Shown here in pieces: positions 1 through 9,605 of a stretch of DNA of 64,000 bases. The notes under the pieces are model-generated. The model searched no databases, was not told the origin of the DNA, and saw nothing but the letters and a program-made list of their open reading frames with translations. This stretch comes from Chalciporus piperatus (lineage: Eukaryota; Basidiomycota; Agaricomycetes; Boletales; Boletaceae): contig JBBPTG010000006.1 in assembly GCA_038093975.1 (NCBI GenBank), forward strand, positions 186,001 through 250,000, given 5' to 3'. Each line of letters begins with the position of its first letter. Position 1 is the stretch's first letter. The translations under genes and the position numbers were made by a program.

Positions 1-1292
1 GACCGGTGGAACGTCGGTGTCCTATAGCTAGGGCATCGAACGAGGTTGTCGAGCTACTCTCCGAGCACTGGGTTATCTTCGCGCCAGCATGTGCGTACAT
101 TTTTTCCCGATTTAATCCTAAGATCTAATAAACCTCCTAGATTCAACATCGACAATCTTCCAACCGTTCTTCCTTAACTTCTACAAGGTCCACACATTAG
201 CAATGCACTTCTTCTTGCGAATGTGGAACGAGAGCGGATCCGCTTTCGGTGATTTCAGTCGGATCGTCGCACTTACTCGAAGCCAGTATGTTGTTCCCCT
301 CGCGCTTCGGTACACTATTAACGGAATCTCATTTGGTAATATCTAAGGGTCAAGGTAGCGCTTCAGCGGGAAAATGTGAAACCTTGGCACGAGGTCGAGC
401 GAGACTTGCTCGAATGCGAGTACCGTGCAGTTCGGTGTCGTCAAATGCAAGAGCTGGAGGCTGAAGATGATCTATTAAGCAAGGTGCCCGTGCGGTATGT
501 ATCTCATACCACAAGCAACCTCCATGGTGCTCATGTAAAGTAGGAACCTCAAGGAAAAACTCGTGAAAGAGTCTGCCGAGTTCGTCCGTCAACAACGGAT
601 ACAATGTTTGTTGCAGGGCGCCTGGTTCGTCAACGGTATCCTCCCCGCCCAAACAGGGACCACCAAGCGACCAGGCGCACCATGGAGGTTTATGCGTCTG
701 GTGAGACCTCGTCTCTCCTCCGCGTGGTATTCTATGCTCATCGAAATCTTCTAGGATAGCGGCCACAAGTACTTGCACTATATGGATTGTCCCGCCAAGT
801 TCGAGGTCCGAAGTGGGCTGGAAGACCTTCCAGAACGTATCGAGATTGCAGTCATCAACCAGATCTCGACGGGTACATGTGCACCACCCCCAAGTGCCCT
901 TCACAATCACAATCACAATCATGTCGATTTGCCCACTTCCCTCGCTCCCTCGTCATTATCCTTCTCCCTGTTGACTGCCGATGGTGTTTCGTTGGCAGAT
1001 CAAATCGCCACTGATCAATCCACATGGGCGGATTGGACGGATGGCTTGAACATGCTCCGAAGAGATGGTGGGCATGTCGCGTCCGATGAGACGGCTGGAT
1101 ATATCAAAGCACTCACTGAAATCGGTCTCAAGATCAAACTTCTCGGTATGTTCTCCATCCTCCATGTCTCAGACAACAACACACTCACGTTTCATTTCAG
1201 ACCTCACAGGGGAAAAGGTCGATATACCCAGTGGACTGGTGGCTGGGCCTCCTCCCACCAACGCTGACTTTTTCTTCTCGGATCTACTCTAA
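1..1292 (+). CDS. ELMO/CED-12 family protein, C-terminal part (5' end outside window)
   Basis: The window opens inside this gene. Exons read approximately <1-90, 141-285, 348-494, 544-700, 755-1145 and 1201-1292, all with GT-AG introns. The product begins in the end of the ELMO domain (FFLRMWNESGSAFGDFSRI, then ALTRSQ), continues through a helical linker, and then an ELMO-type PH region: FVRQQRIQCLLQGAWF, HKYLHYMDCP, and near the end WTDGLNML and LTEIGLKIKLLDLTGEKV. It stops after a proline-rich tail ending DFFFSDLL. In animals ELMO proteins partner DOCK exchange factors to activate Rac; a similar regulatory role is inferred here. A His-Asn repeat (HNHNHNH) is coded by a CACAAT repeat near 903. 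The gene is intact as far as visible. Family assignment is strong; the partner in this organism is unknown. Confidence 0.85.
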
Positions 1293-1690
1293 TCATGTAA
1301 CCATCGCATGTAATTTGTTCCCCTTGTACTTGTAAACCGTACAGTTTGGTGAGCGGCTTTACTAGGAAGGACGGCAGGATTCTACTATTAGTTGCTCGTG
1401 GAGCTTGTTAGAGTACACAATTCAGTTGCCTCGTATAAACTATGTATATTGGAGACAATTAAAGGGTGGGGAGTGTATGCAGTTGATGCAATGGTAAGCG
1501 ATACAAGCAATGAGCAGTTGAAGCAGGAGTCTGTCTGTAGGAGGATATCGTAAGATACAAGGTCTTCACGGGGGTTGAACCCGTGATGCGGTGAATGAAT
1601 GCGGTGAGTTGGATCATGTAGTGGAGTAAAAGTACGCAAAAAGTGCAAGATAAATGATGCAAGAAATGACGGATCAAGGGGAACAGAATC
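1293..1690. other. Convergent intergenic region
   Basis: Tail-to-tail spacer between the ELMO gene and the MTHFR gene; it should hold both 3' UTRs. A short hairpin-like CACGGG...CCCGTG element lies near 1567-1584. No coding exon is supported here. Confidence 0.6.
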
Positions 1691-3883
1691 TCAGTTCGCG
1701 ACACCGTTCGGTTTTCCATTGTGGGATGCGGCGTGCTCTTCGCCGGCCTTGAAGAAGGGGACGAAGATGGCCCGGGGGTCCTTAAAGTCGTTGTGCACCA
1801 CGTTCACGAGGTAGGAGTCGTTCATAATGCCCATGATAAGCTTTCGTGAAGGTGAACCAGCATCATACACGTTGGCCCATTTACAGCCCAGTTCGAATGC
1901 CTCGTCCTGAGAAACGTCAGACTCTGACAGTCAAAAGCCTAAATCGATACTCACTTTCCATGCCATGAAGCTGATGGCCTCGACGATGGTGGGTTGAATG
2001 ACCTCTTTGTTGGGGAACACACCCCACGTGACCGCGTTAGGCCCATCCGAGTGGGTGTTGGTCCGCAGATCACCTTGCTTGTTGATGACATAGTACGTCA
2101 TGTTGGGGTCGAGCTCAATGTGAGAGATGAGCAACTCTAGCAAGTCCTCGTTCACAATGAACTCCAGGTATGCCTATCCGAACGAGAAAGTTGTTGGTAT
2201 GCTGTTGTACCCGATGAACAAAACAAGATCTGCACACCTTCTGATAGACGTAGCCGTTGCTGGGACCCCAACCAAACTGAGGATCATCGCTCCTTGCACC
2301 ATTGACCGCAGGTTGTGAGTTGATGGTCAAGAAACCGAGGCGGTTCATTTTGGCGAGGTCTGGGGCGATGGCGGCTGTCTCTGACGAAGCAGGCTGATCC
2401 GACCAAGGAAGAGCTGTAAGTTTCTTCTCGCAGAACTGGGCAAAGAGTTCAGCGACTTCAGAGTACGACTTCGGCTCGCCCCAGAGCTTCAAAGCCTCCT
2501 CTTTCTATAGGCACAGGAAAGGTCAGATCTATTCGGAGGGAAACGTGTATCACACACGCACCGTTTGCTTCAGAGAGACACCATACCCGTCAAGTTCACC
2601 GTATGCAGGACTGCGAGAGTCACCGAAACGCCCGTTGGGGAACTCGTCCCAGTTCTCGGTACGTGACAAATAAGACTTGGCACGATTGGCCCAGAAGATC
2701 GGTCGGATGTTTTCTTGTCGACGGTTTGGAGTAAGTGACTGCGAACGTGTTCAGTCAAAATCGTGGAAAAGTATGGTAGATGAGTTACCTGTCTCCACGG
2801 CAAGGGTTTGACAGTCTCCACCCGCGGAACCAGATTGAGCTCCTCCAGCAACATCTTGGTACCTTTTTCCAGATTCATGGTGTAGAAATGAAGACCCTTG
2901 ATGCCAAGGTCTGCATTGAGGATCTTGCGACACATATCTGCAACTAGCTTCGTGCCGATCTCTCTGACTTTTTCGTCGTTGTTCTTGTGTGGCTCCAAAG
3001 CATCCATGAAGGACTGAGGGATCGTTGTCTTGGCAAGGCTCGTCGCCTTCAAGAATCCATTCCAAGTCTGTATCGGTGCAATGCCAGGGACAATGGGAAT
3101 GGTAATTCCTGCTGCTCTGACGGCCGTGACCCAGTCGATGAAGACGTCGACGTCATAGAACATCTGTGTGAAGATGAAATCGACACCTTCGTCGATCTTC
3201 TCTTTGAGGTACTTCATCTCGAGTTCGCGTTCCTCAGGCGGGAGAAGTTGATATTGAGGGAAACCAGCAACTGCTATATCAAAGTAGTCGCCGTAGTTCT
3301 TGTGGATGTGTCTGACGAGGTCGATTCCGTGGACGAAACCACCTTCGACGGCTTCCCATTCATCTTTTCCAGCCGGAGGGTCCCCACGGAGGGCGAGAAC
3401 GTTACGGCATCCATGCTGCTTTGCTTCCTACGCAATTGTTCCGAGCTGTAAAATGGAAAGAACGAGAGATGGAGAAAACACTCACCCTGAGGGCGATGTC
3501 GACCTTTTCCTCTGGCATGTTGGTGCATGTCAAATGCATGCAAGTCTCAATGCCAAGGAGGCCTTGACATGTCTTTACCATTTCTGATGTTAGATCAGAT
3601 GTTCGACCACCAGCATTCCTACGGCGATGTCAGTAACTTTGAGAGATGAGAGTAAGGACGGGCGACCATGTAATATCAATAAATTCGGGACCCAATGCTC
3701 TCATGCGCTCTATACGATCGAGCAAATTTTGGAGGCCCTAAGAACGCGCAGGAGGATGAGACACATGTTGTATGGACAGAGCGATAAAGCGCGTACCTGA
3801 GCTGTCCTTGGGGGGAAGTACTCAAAGGACCACCATATCTTGCCCTCTTTCGTGGACTGCTCGATCTTTTTGCTGATTTTCAT
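1691..3883 (-). CDS. MET13: Methylenetetrahydrofolate reductase
   Basis: Reduces 5,10-methylene-THF to 5-methyl-THF for methionine synthesis; cytosolic flavoenzyme. The start at 3883 gives [20 protein letters not shown] followed by EYFPPRT, the usual N-terminus of the TIM-barrel catalytic domain. Downstream are [14 protein letters not shown], the LALRGDPP motif, [20 protein letters not shown] and [11 protein letters not shown]. The C-terminal eukaryotic regulatory domain follows: [38 protein letters not shown] and a tail ending [12 protein letters not shown]. About eight short introns interrupt it. Full length is consistent with the eukaryotic two-domain form rather than a bacterial MetF. A CACGTGA element lies about 120 bp upstream of the start. 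MET12-like paralogues exist in fungi, so the choice of symbol is less certain than the enzyme. Confidence 0.95.
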
Positions 3884-4000
3884 GACGGGGACGTGTAGGA
3901 GGGAAGGATCGTGAGGATGTCGATAATGGGGAAAGATTCAAGTACCCTCTGGTTGCCTTTGGGTATTTTCTAGTCGTCGACTCGTACGAAATATCTGCAC

Positions 4001-4007
4001 CACGTGA
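4001..4007. promoter_or_regulatory. CACGTGA element upstream of MTHFR
   Basis: A CACGTGA motif about 118 bp upstream of the MTHFR start. In yeast, CACGTG bound by the bHLH factor Cbf1 controls sulphur/methionine genes. Use of this site here is inference from sequence and position only. Confidence 0.35.
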
Positions 4008-4157
4008 CCTCATACGCGTTAGAATTGCTGCCAAAGTACGTGTCGCTAGCGATACAGACGGTATAATGTACATCATGTACATACATTCTATGACAACGAT
4101 TCTCACCAGGATACTCTCCGTGAATAGGTATTTACGTCCTGGAACCAAAGCAGAGCT

Positions 4158-4585
4158 TCATGCGCTATACACGAGGTAAATGACCGAGGTGGTGATTATT
4201 ATGGCTGTCACCATCACCATGATGGGAAAATGAACTCTGGAGTGGATCAGCAAGACACAGAAGGAGTAGGCGAGATCCCTCACTTTGACACAGCGAGGAA
4301 TGCCCGTACTCTGAGCAAGTCCTTTACCCCCCTGTGATACTCCCAGATGGCAGCGGCGATCGTGGCCAGAGCAGCGACGAACTGTAGGATTGCCACGGGG
4401 AAGCTAGCTGCCCCCAGGGTTTCTACCTCGTCGGTTTTAGCTGGTCCAGGGAGTCGTATGTTGAGCAAGGCAGAAGAGGATAGGAGCATCAGCAACAAGA
4501 CCAGCTTGAGGTGTGACAGAAAGTTGCGTTCAAGCATGCAGAAATCGCGGACACTGCTCCCCACGACTTCGAGAGACATGGCCAT
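4158..4585 (-). CDS. DUF202-type small integral membrane protein
   Basis: Two exons, 4585-4284 and 4236-4158, separated by a 47-bp intron (4237-4283, GT-AG). The product is about 126 residues. It carries the DUF202 signature RDFCMLERNFLSHLK, followed by three hydrophobic segments: LVLLLMLLSSSALL, a second around AILQFVAALATIAAAIW, and a third supplied by the last exon (MVMVTAIIITTSVIYLVY). A charged HRGVKDLLRVR loop lies between the second and third. The ATG at 4585 is chosen because the frame upstream has no ATG; the one at 4579 is an alternative. The family is found in bacteria and fungi; its biochemical role is not established. The gene is divergent from the neighbour starting at 4882. Confidence 0.75.
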
Positions 4586-4881
4586 TGGTACAGAGCGGGA
4601 AATCGCTGGTCGTTGGGGGTGAAGAGGTATAGTACAACGTTGGTACAACACCTAGGGCAGTGCTAGGGCATGGACTTGGAGAATGTCAAAGTCAATTTCA
4701 CGTGCGGACTTGATACAGATGGGCACGTGATCAGACGCGTTGTTTGGTCATTATTTGGTCGCAGTTGATATTGGTTCGTGTCTTTCTGCGCTTTACACTC
4801 TTTATCAACCTCACGTCCAGCCCACAGCTGCCCAGAGCATATCACTGGGTTTTTACGATTTAATACGAATATTCACGAACG
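4586..4881. promoter_or_regulatory. Divergent promoter with two CACGTG elements
   Basis: This 296-bp spacer separates the starts of the DUF202 gene (-) and the unrecognised gene (+). It contains TCACGTG at 4698-4704 and CACGTGATCA at 4724-4733, 20 bp apart. These are bHLH-type sites by sequence; the binding factor is unknown. Confidence 0.4.
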
Positions 4882-6800
4882 ATGGGTCTCTTCAAAAAAA
4901 TCTTCTCGTTAGGTAGAAAATCCAAGAAGCAGCGAGCGAACATCGCCTCCTCGGATCGTCTCCCTTCTGTTCAAGAGCATCTCAAGCCATGCCAGGACGA
5001 TGATGCCGAGGCAGCAGTAAGTCGACTGCTCCGCTCATCTTCTGGTCGATGTGCACCAGAAGCGCAGATGGATTTTGCGTCCCTCCCTCCCCTTCGTAAG
5101 TTCACCCGGTATACACGAGCTATCCTTCGTAACCAATACTCTTCGCCTGTTCAGCACACCCTATCAACGCCGTCATCCCCCACCCAGGTTCATCATCAAC
5201 GACACTTGCCAGCGTCTCTCGACGCACCACTTACTCTGTCACTATCCATGGACGCACCATTCATAGCCGTACAGAGTTCCCGAATGCTTACCCACCCATG
5301 GACAAGATCTTTACTCCCAAGCGATCCCTTACCGGCTCGGCTCGCCGCCGTTCCAAGAGTGTACCTATCACACCCCGAGACAAGAGTCGTCTGCTCGCTC
5401 TCCGTCAAGACCCTTCCGTCGCCAGTCTTCTTGATCACTATGACGCTGATGGATGCCTCGACTCTGCAATCTTCTCAAACACCCCTTCTCCGAAGAAACA
5501 AGGTCGCATCCAGAGAAGGCGCACTGGGTCCACTCTGCGACAACTACTTGGTCACCCGTCATCGCCAGAGCTACGAAATACCAGCATCGAAGGCGACATA
5601 TCGTGGGCCGAAAAGGTTCTCGGGTTAGTTTCGCGCCCCTCCTCTCCTTATAGTGATACTAATAATGTGGTACCCAGCGAGACCGATAGCACCTCCTCCT
5701 TATCCTCCGCGGGTCCATTGACACCCGCTGACCCTCATTTCAACCACGCTCATTCCACTTATGACAACCCTGCTCTTTCTGTTGAATGCGATACCTCAGC
5801 CCTCAACCAACGGACTTTCTCTTCACTCGAGGTTGAACTCTCAGTGTCTACCGAGCATGCACACCACCAAACCCTCAACAAGAATCCCATGGCAAGCCAC
5901 CGTGCCTCGCAGATATTTGGATTCCTTGGTGACAAGAAGAGGGCCCATGATGGACCAGTTTCGAGACTTCCCCAGCTTAAGACGAGTACAACCCCGCGAC
6001 GATTTTCCGTTGAATCGTCCGCCAGCGACACCAAACCTTCCAACATACCTCTTCCCCTGCGCAGCTGTACCCATATACCACTCCCTACTTCTACCAGTCC
6101 ACGACGGTTTTCTTCCTCGTCTGATCGTAGCAAGTCTCCAACGCATACGATCTTTTTGCAGTCACAACTCGTGCAGGAAGAAACAAGCTCTTTGCAAGCT
6201 ATCGCTTCCCAACACACAGGGCAAAGTAGCCGTACACCTCGTCCACATTCTACCAGGCTACCATCACGACTAAGTTCCGGGCCTCACCCGGTCCCGTGTG
6301 ATGTTAACCCCACGACGGAGCAACCTAAATCTACACAATCCATTTTGGGTGAAAGGTCAAATGTGGACAAGTACATTGGCGCTGCCACCCGTCCCCATGG
6401 AACACCATCACAGATACCAAAGTTGAGAAGTGCGTCAGGCTCTTCCAGTCGTTCTTCGGAATCGAAGAAGGATGTAGACATCCGTTCCCCGCTTTGCGAC
6501 CCCATTTCTTCCCTGCTCATTCCGAAAACGAAGGGCAGTTTCGCAGCACCCACTGTCGTTCCATCTCACGAGAAGGAGAATGATGCATTGTCCCGCCTCC
6601 CCCAGCTTGTCACTCCGATCCGTCCGTTCTCGCTCTATGCAGCTCACCTTCAGGAGCCACCATCCCCCGCCTCCTCGTCGGAACTGTCGCCTGTTGCGAA
6701 ACAAATGATGGCAAATGTGAGAGAACAGCGGATGCAGGCTCGTCAACGCGATAGACAAGGGGGAAGATTGGGCAGTAGTCAAAGTAGGATTCGATATTAA
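4882..6800 (+). CDS. Unrecognised, largely disordered Ser/Pro-rich protein
   Basis: I do not recognise the family. Exon 1 (4882-5095) begins MGLFKKIFSLGRKSKKQ, a basic and possibly membrane-associating N-terminus. A 59-bp intron (5096-5154) leads to the long second exon. An in-frame stretch at 5624-5677 (GTTAGT donor, a TACTAAT-like branch site, CCCAG acceptor, 54 bp) is probably a further intron; removing it joins WAEKVLG to ETDSTSS. The protein is about 600 residues, low in hydrophobic residues, with many Ser-Pro/Thr-Pro sites, basic patches such as RRRSKSVPITPRDKSR, and repeated SRLPQL motifs near residues 290 and 510 (counting from the first Met). A more ordered, likely helical tail follows (SPVAKQMMANVREQRMQARQ). 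The composition suggests a phosphorylated scaffold or cell-cycle/cytoskeletal protein, but that is inference. Confidence 0.7.
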
Positions 6801-7224
6801 GCTCCGCGCCGTCCATTTCCTTTCTATCTAGCGATTTGAAGATGCTTCGAACGCTCCATTAATTTATTTATGCGTGCTCTCGTTTTGTTTCCCACTATGT
6901 TGTTTGCTTACCCTGCGATACCTGATATGCTCTCCCCTATTCGTAATTGACTTGTTTTCCGCACGTTGAGTGTTGAGAGGGGGCTCATCGGAGTATTCGT
7001 CCGAAAAGTGAAGCTTCACCCTCCGCCACAAACAAGATCCGCCGCGTTCTCCTGTTCCTAACAAATAGTCCCGGGCTTATCGTCCTCCCACACACAAGTC
7101 GGACGAGTCGTTGCTTGCTCTCCCAACATAGACACTGCCTCGCTTTCTCTCCGCCATTCGGGTTACTGACCAATCGACACCAGACATTCGTCAGTCATTC
7201 TCCTTCGACCCTGTGTCATACGAA
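6801..7224. other. Intergenic region upstream of the amino-acid transporter
   Basis: Holds the 3' UTR of the preceding gene and the pyrimidine-rich 5' leader of the transporter. No coding exon or RNA gene was identified. Confidence 0.5.
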
Positions 7225-9135
7225 ATGGTACAGCAATATGGAGCTGTAAATACGGCGGTCCCTGACATTGCCAGCGAGGACCGACGAGCGGAAGATGACG
7301 AGGGCTCTGCGTTACTCGGGGCAGAAGCTGCCCCAAAGCCTAGAGATGGTCACGCGAGCATCATAAGTTCCATCAGTAACCTCTCAAACACAATCATTGG
7401 AAGCGGTGTGTCGTGTTCTGTATTTCTTGGTTGTACAAGTGGGGTGCTAATACGCTCCGTTCCCTAGGCATGTTGACGTTCCCTCTGGTGCGTTTCCCCT
7501 GTCATCCTCCACTTACACTCATGGTCGAGCCTATTCCTATCAGGCCATGGCATCTGGGGGTGTCATCCCAGGTATTTTCACATGTGCATTCTCCGGCGTT
7601 GTTGCCGGGTTTGGCCTGTATCTCCTCACCCTATGCGCCCGTTTTGCTCCTCACCGGCGCAGTTCATTCTTCGCCGTGGCGCAACTTACTTTCCCTCAAG
7701 CAGCAATCTTCTTCGACGCCGCTATTGCAATCAAATGCTTTGGCGTTTCCATTAGGTATGATTCTCATTGCAAATGCATTGGGCTGCAAGTATTGACTCT
7801 GTCCCACCAGTTACCTTATTATTATCAAGTCGTTGATGCCCAATGTTGTTACATCCATATACCACGACTTGACTTCTCCAGATACAAGTCCTCCAGAATG
7901 GGCATTATCCGGCCATAATTGGGTCACACTCGCCATGCTGATACTTGTGCCATTGTCGTTCCTTCGCAAACTAGACAGTCTCCGACATACAAGCTACATT
8001 GCGATGTTCTCTGTCGGTGAGCCTATCCGCTCTTGTTTTCCTAGCTGTCAGTACTAATCAAAGACTCCAGTATACCTGGTCATTATCGTCATCACATGCT
8101 ACTTTAGACCTTTGGAGGGTTCTCCGCCACGGGGCGAAGTTTATTGGATACGCTTCACCCCCAACTTTGTGACGACGTTCCCTGTGCAAGTATTTGCGTT
8201 TACATGTGCTCAGAACGTAAGCAACATATTTTGCTGATTATAACCGTGCTAACGATGTATCAGATATTCCCCATTTTCAACGAGCTCCAAACCAACTCGC
8301 AGAAGCGCACCAACTTGGTTATTGGTACGTCCATTGGAGGGGCCGTGATCATCTATGAGATCATTGCGGTCTTTGGCTACTTGACCTTTGGCTCCAATGT
8401 AAGGAAGTATTGCTCTCCAACCGCCTCTTAAGGCTGATTTTTAAATTGAATTCAGGTTGGCGCGAATATCGTTGCGATGTATCCATCGACTTCGCTCTTT
8501 ATCGCCATTGGCCAGCTAGCCATCGTCAGTCTTATCGTATTCTCCTATCCTCTGCAAGTACAACCATGCCGCAACTGCTTGGACAAGATTTTCCATACCG
8601 GGGCTGTCGTCAAGCCGACGTTCCAAGATGACGAGGACGCCGTAGACGATCACGCAGGTGGAGATATGTCGGCACTCAAGCATGCGCTCATTACAGGAGT
8701 TATTGTCCTATTTGGTTTCATGATTGCTTACAATGTAGATGACTTGCAGATGGGTGAGTGTTATCCGAAGCGACCGATGGGTTTCACTGATTCGCCGATC
8801 GGATAAGTTCTCTCATTCGTTGGCTCCACCGGGTCGACGACGATATCTTTTATCCTCCCTGGGCTCTTCTTCTGGAAGGTGAAAAGTCTTCCCCATGCGG
8901 TGTCACCGATGCGACCCTGATTTTTTTTTTGCACAGCTCTCCAAGGACGACCCCACCGTGAGCCGTGCGCTGAACAAGAGTGCAATGGCGTTAACTGTTT
9001 ATGGATGCTTCATCCTCGTGTTCTGGTTGGTGTTTTCTTATGGAACATCGGACAAAGGCTGAATGTATCGACAGCCTCGCTTTCAACATCTACCAAGTGA
9101 TCTACCCGGCGTCGATGGAAGGCGTAGCACATTGA
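7225..9135 (+). CDS. Amino-acid permease of the AVT/SLC38 type (Aa_trans family)
   Basis: Multi-pass transporter with about 11 predicted membrane segments. The ATG at 7225 gives a hydrophilic N-terminus (MVQQYGAVNTAVPDI...) with an acidic ALLG stretch, then the family signature ISNLSNTIIGSGMLTFPLA spanning the first intron. Later segments include IPGIFTCAFSGVVAGFGLYL, MLILVPLSFLRKLDSLRHTS, FPVQVFAFTCAQNIFPIFNE and ITGVIVLFGFMIAYNVDDLQ, then a last segment read from spliced exons ending FNIYQVIYPASMEGVAH. About nine introns of 50-80 bp occur; the one after DDLQM starts at a GGGTGAGT junction. Fungal AVT proteins move amino acids across the vacuolar membrane by proton antiport or symport; substrate and location here are inferred. 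The reading frame looks intact. Confidence 0.88.
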
Positions 9136-9605
9136 ACTAGAGTGTATGTATATGCGATAGAGCGAGAGATTTAATTACGGAAAATATAAAGAGTCCCAGC
9201 ACTGCCCATGAGCGCCAAGTTTGTGTGTTCCCACGAGAGGAGAGAGTTCTTGTTAGGTTGTATTGGATAGTTCGTCCCCTAGACCTACGGATGCATCCAC
9301 CCTCCGTGTCGCCCCATTTCTCCTAGACGCTCCCTCTTTCTATTTCTTCGCCGTACTCGACGTCCACGACTAGTTCACGTTTGGTGTGAATCCTTCTCGC
9401 GCTCGCTCGACCTCTTCGGTGAGTCGCCGCCGACAATCTCGCACAATTCCCTCCTCGTCCCCGTCTTTTCCTCTCCGTTCTCGTGCTCGACTGCTGAAGC
9501 TGTATTTCCTGTATTTTTCGTGTGCTCAGGTCGCGCGACCTCACTGATCACGAGCCTTCTTTCATCGTCCCCACCATCTCTGCTTCCCCATCAGCCATTC
9601 TCCCA
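9136..9605. other. Intergenic/5' leader region of the R3H gene
   Basis: A 470-bp spacer rich in CT tracts (for example 9318-9350 and 9560-9600), typical of fungal promoters and 5' UTRs. No coding exon is supported; the in-frame stretch just upstream of 9606 lacks an ATG. Confidence 0.5.

Noticed and set aside
1555..1600. tRNA-like T-arm on the minus strand (ACGGG TTCAACC CCCGT followed by GAAGACC)
   Set aside because: No matching 5' acceptor strand, D-arm or A box at the right distance; probably a chance hairpin in a 3' UTR.
2026..2040. 15-bp string CACGTGACCGCGTTA shared with 34060-34074
   Set aside because: One copy is inside MTHFR coding sequence, and a 15-mer match is expected a few times by chance in a window this long.
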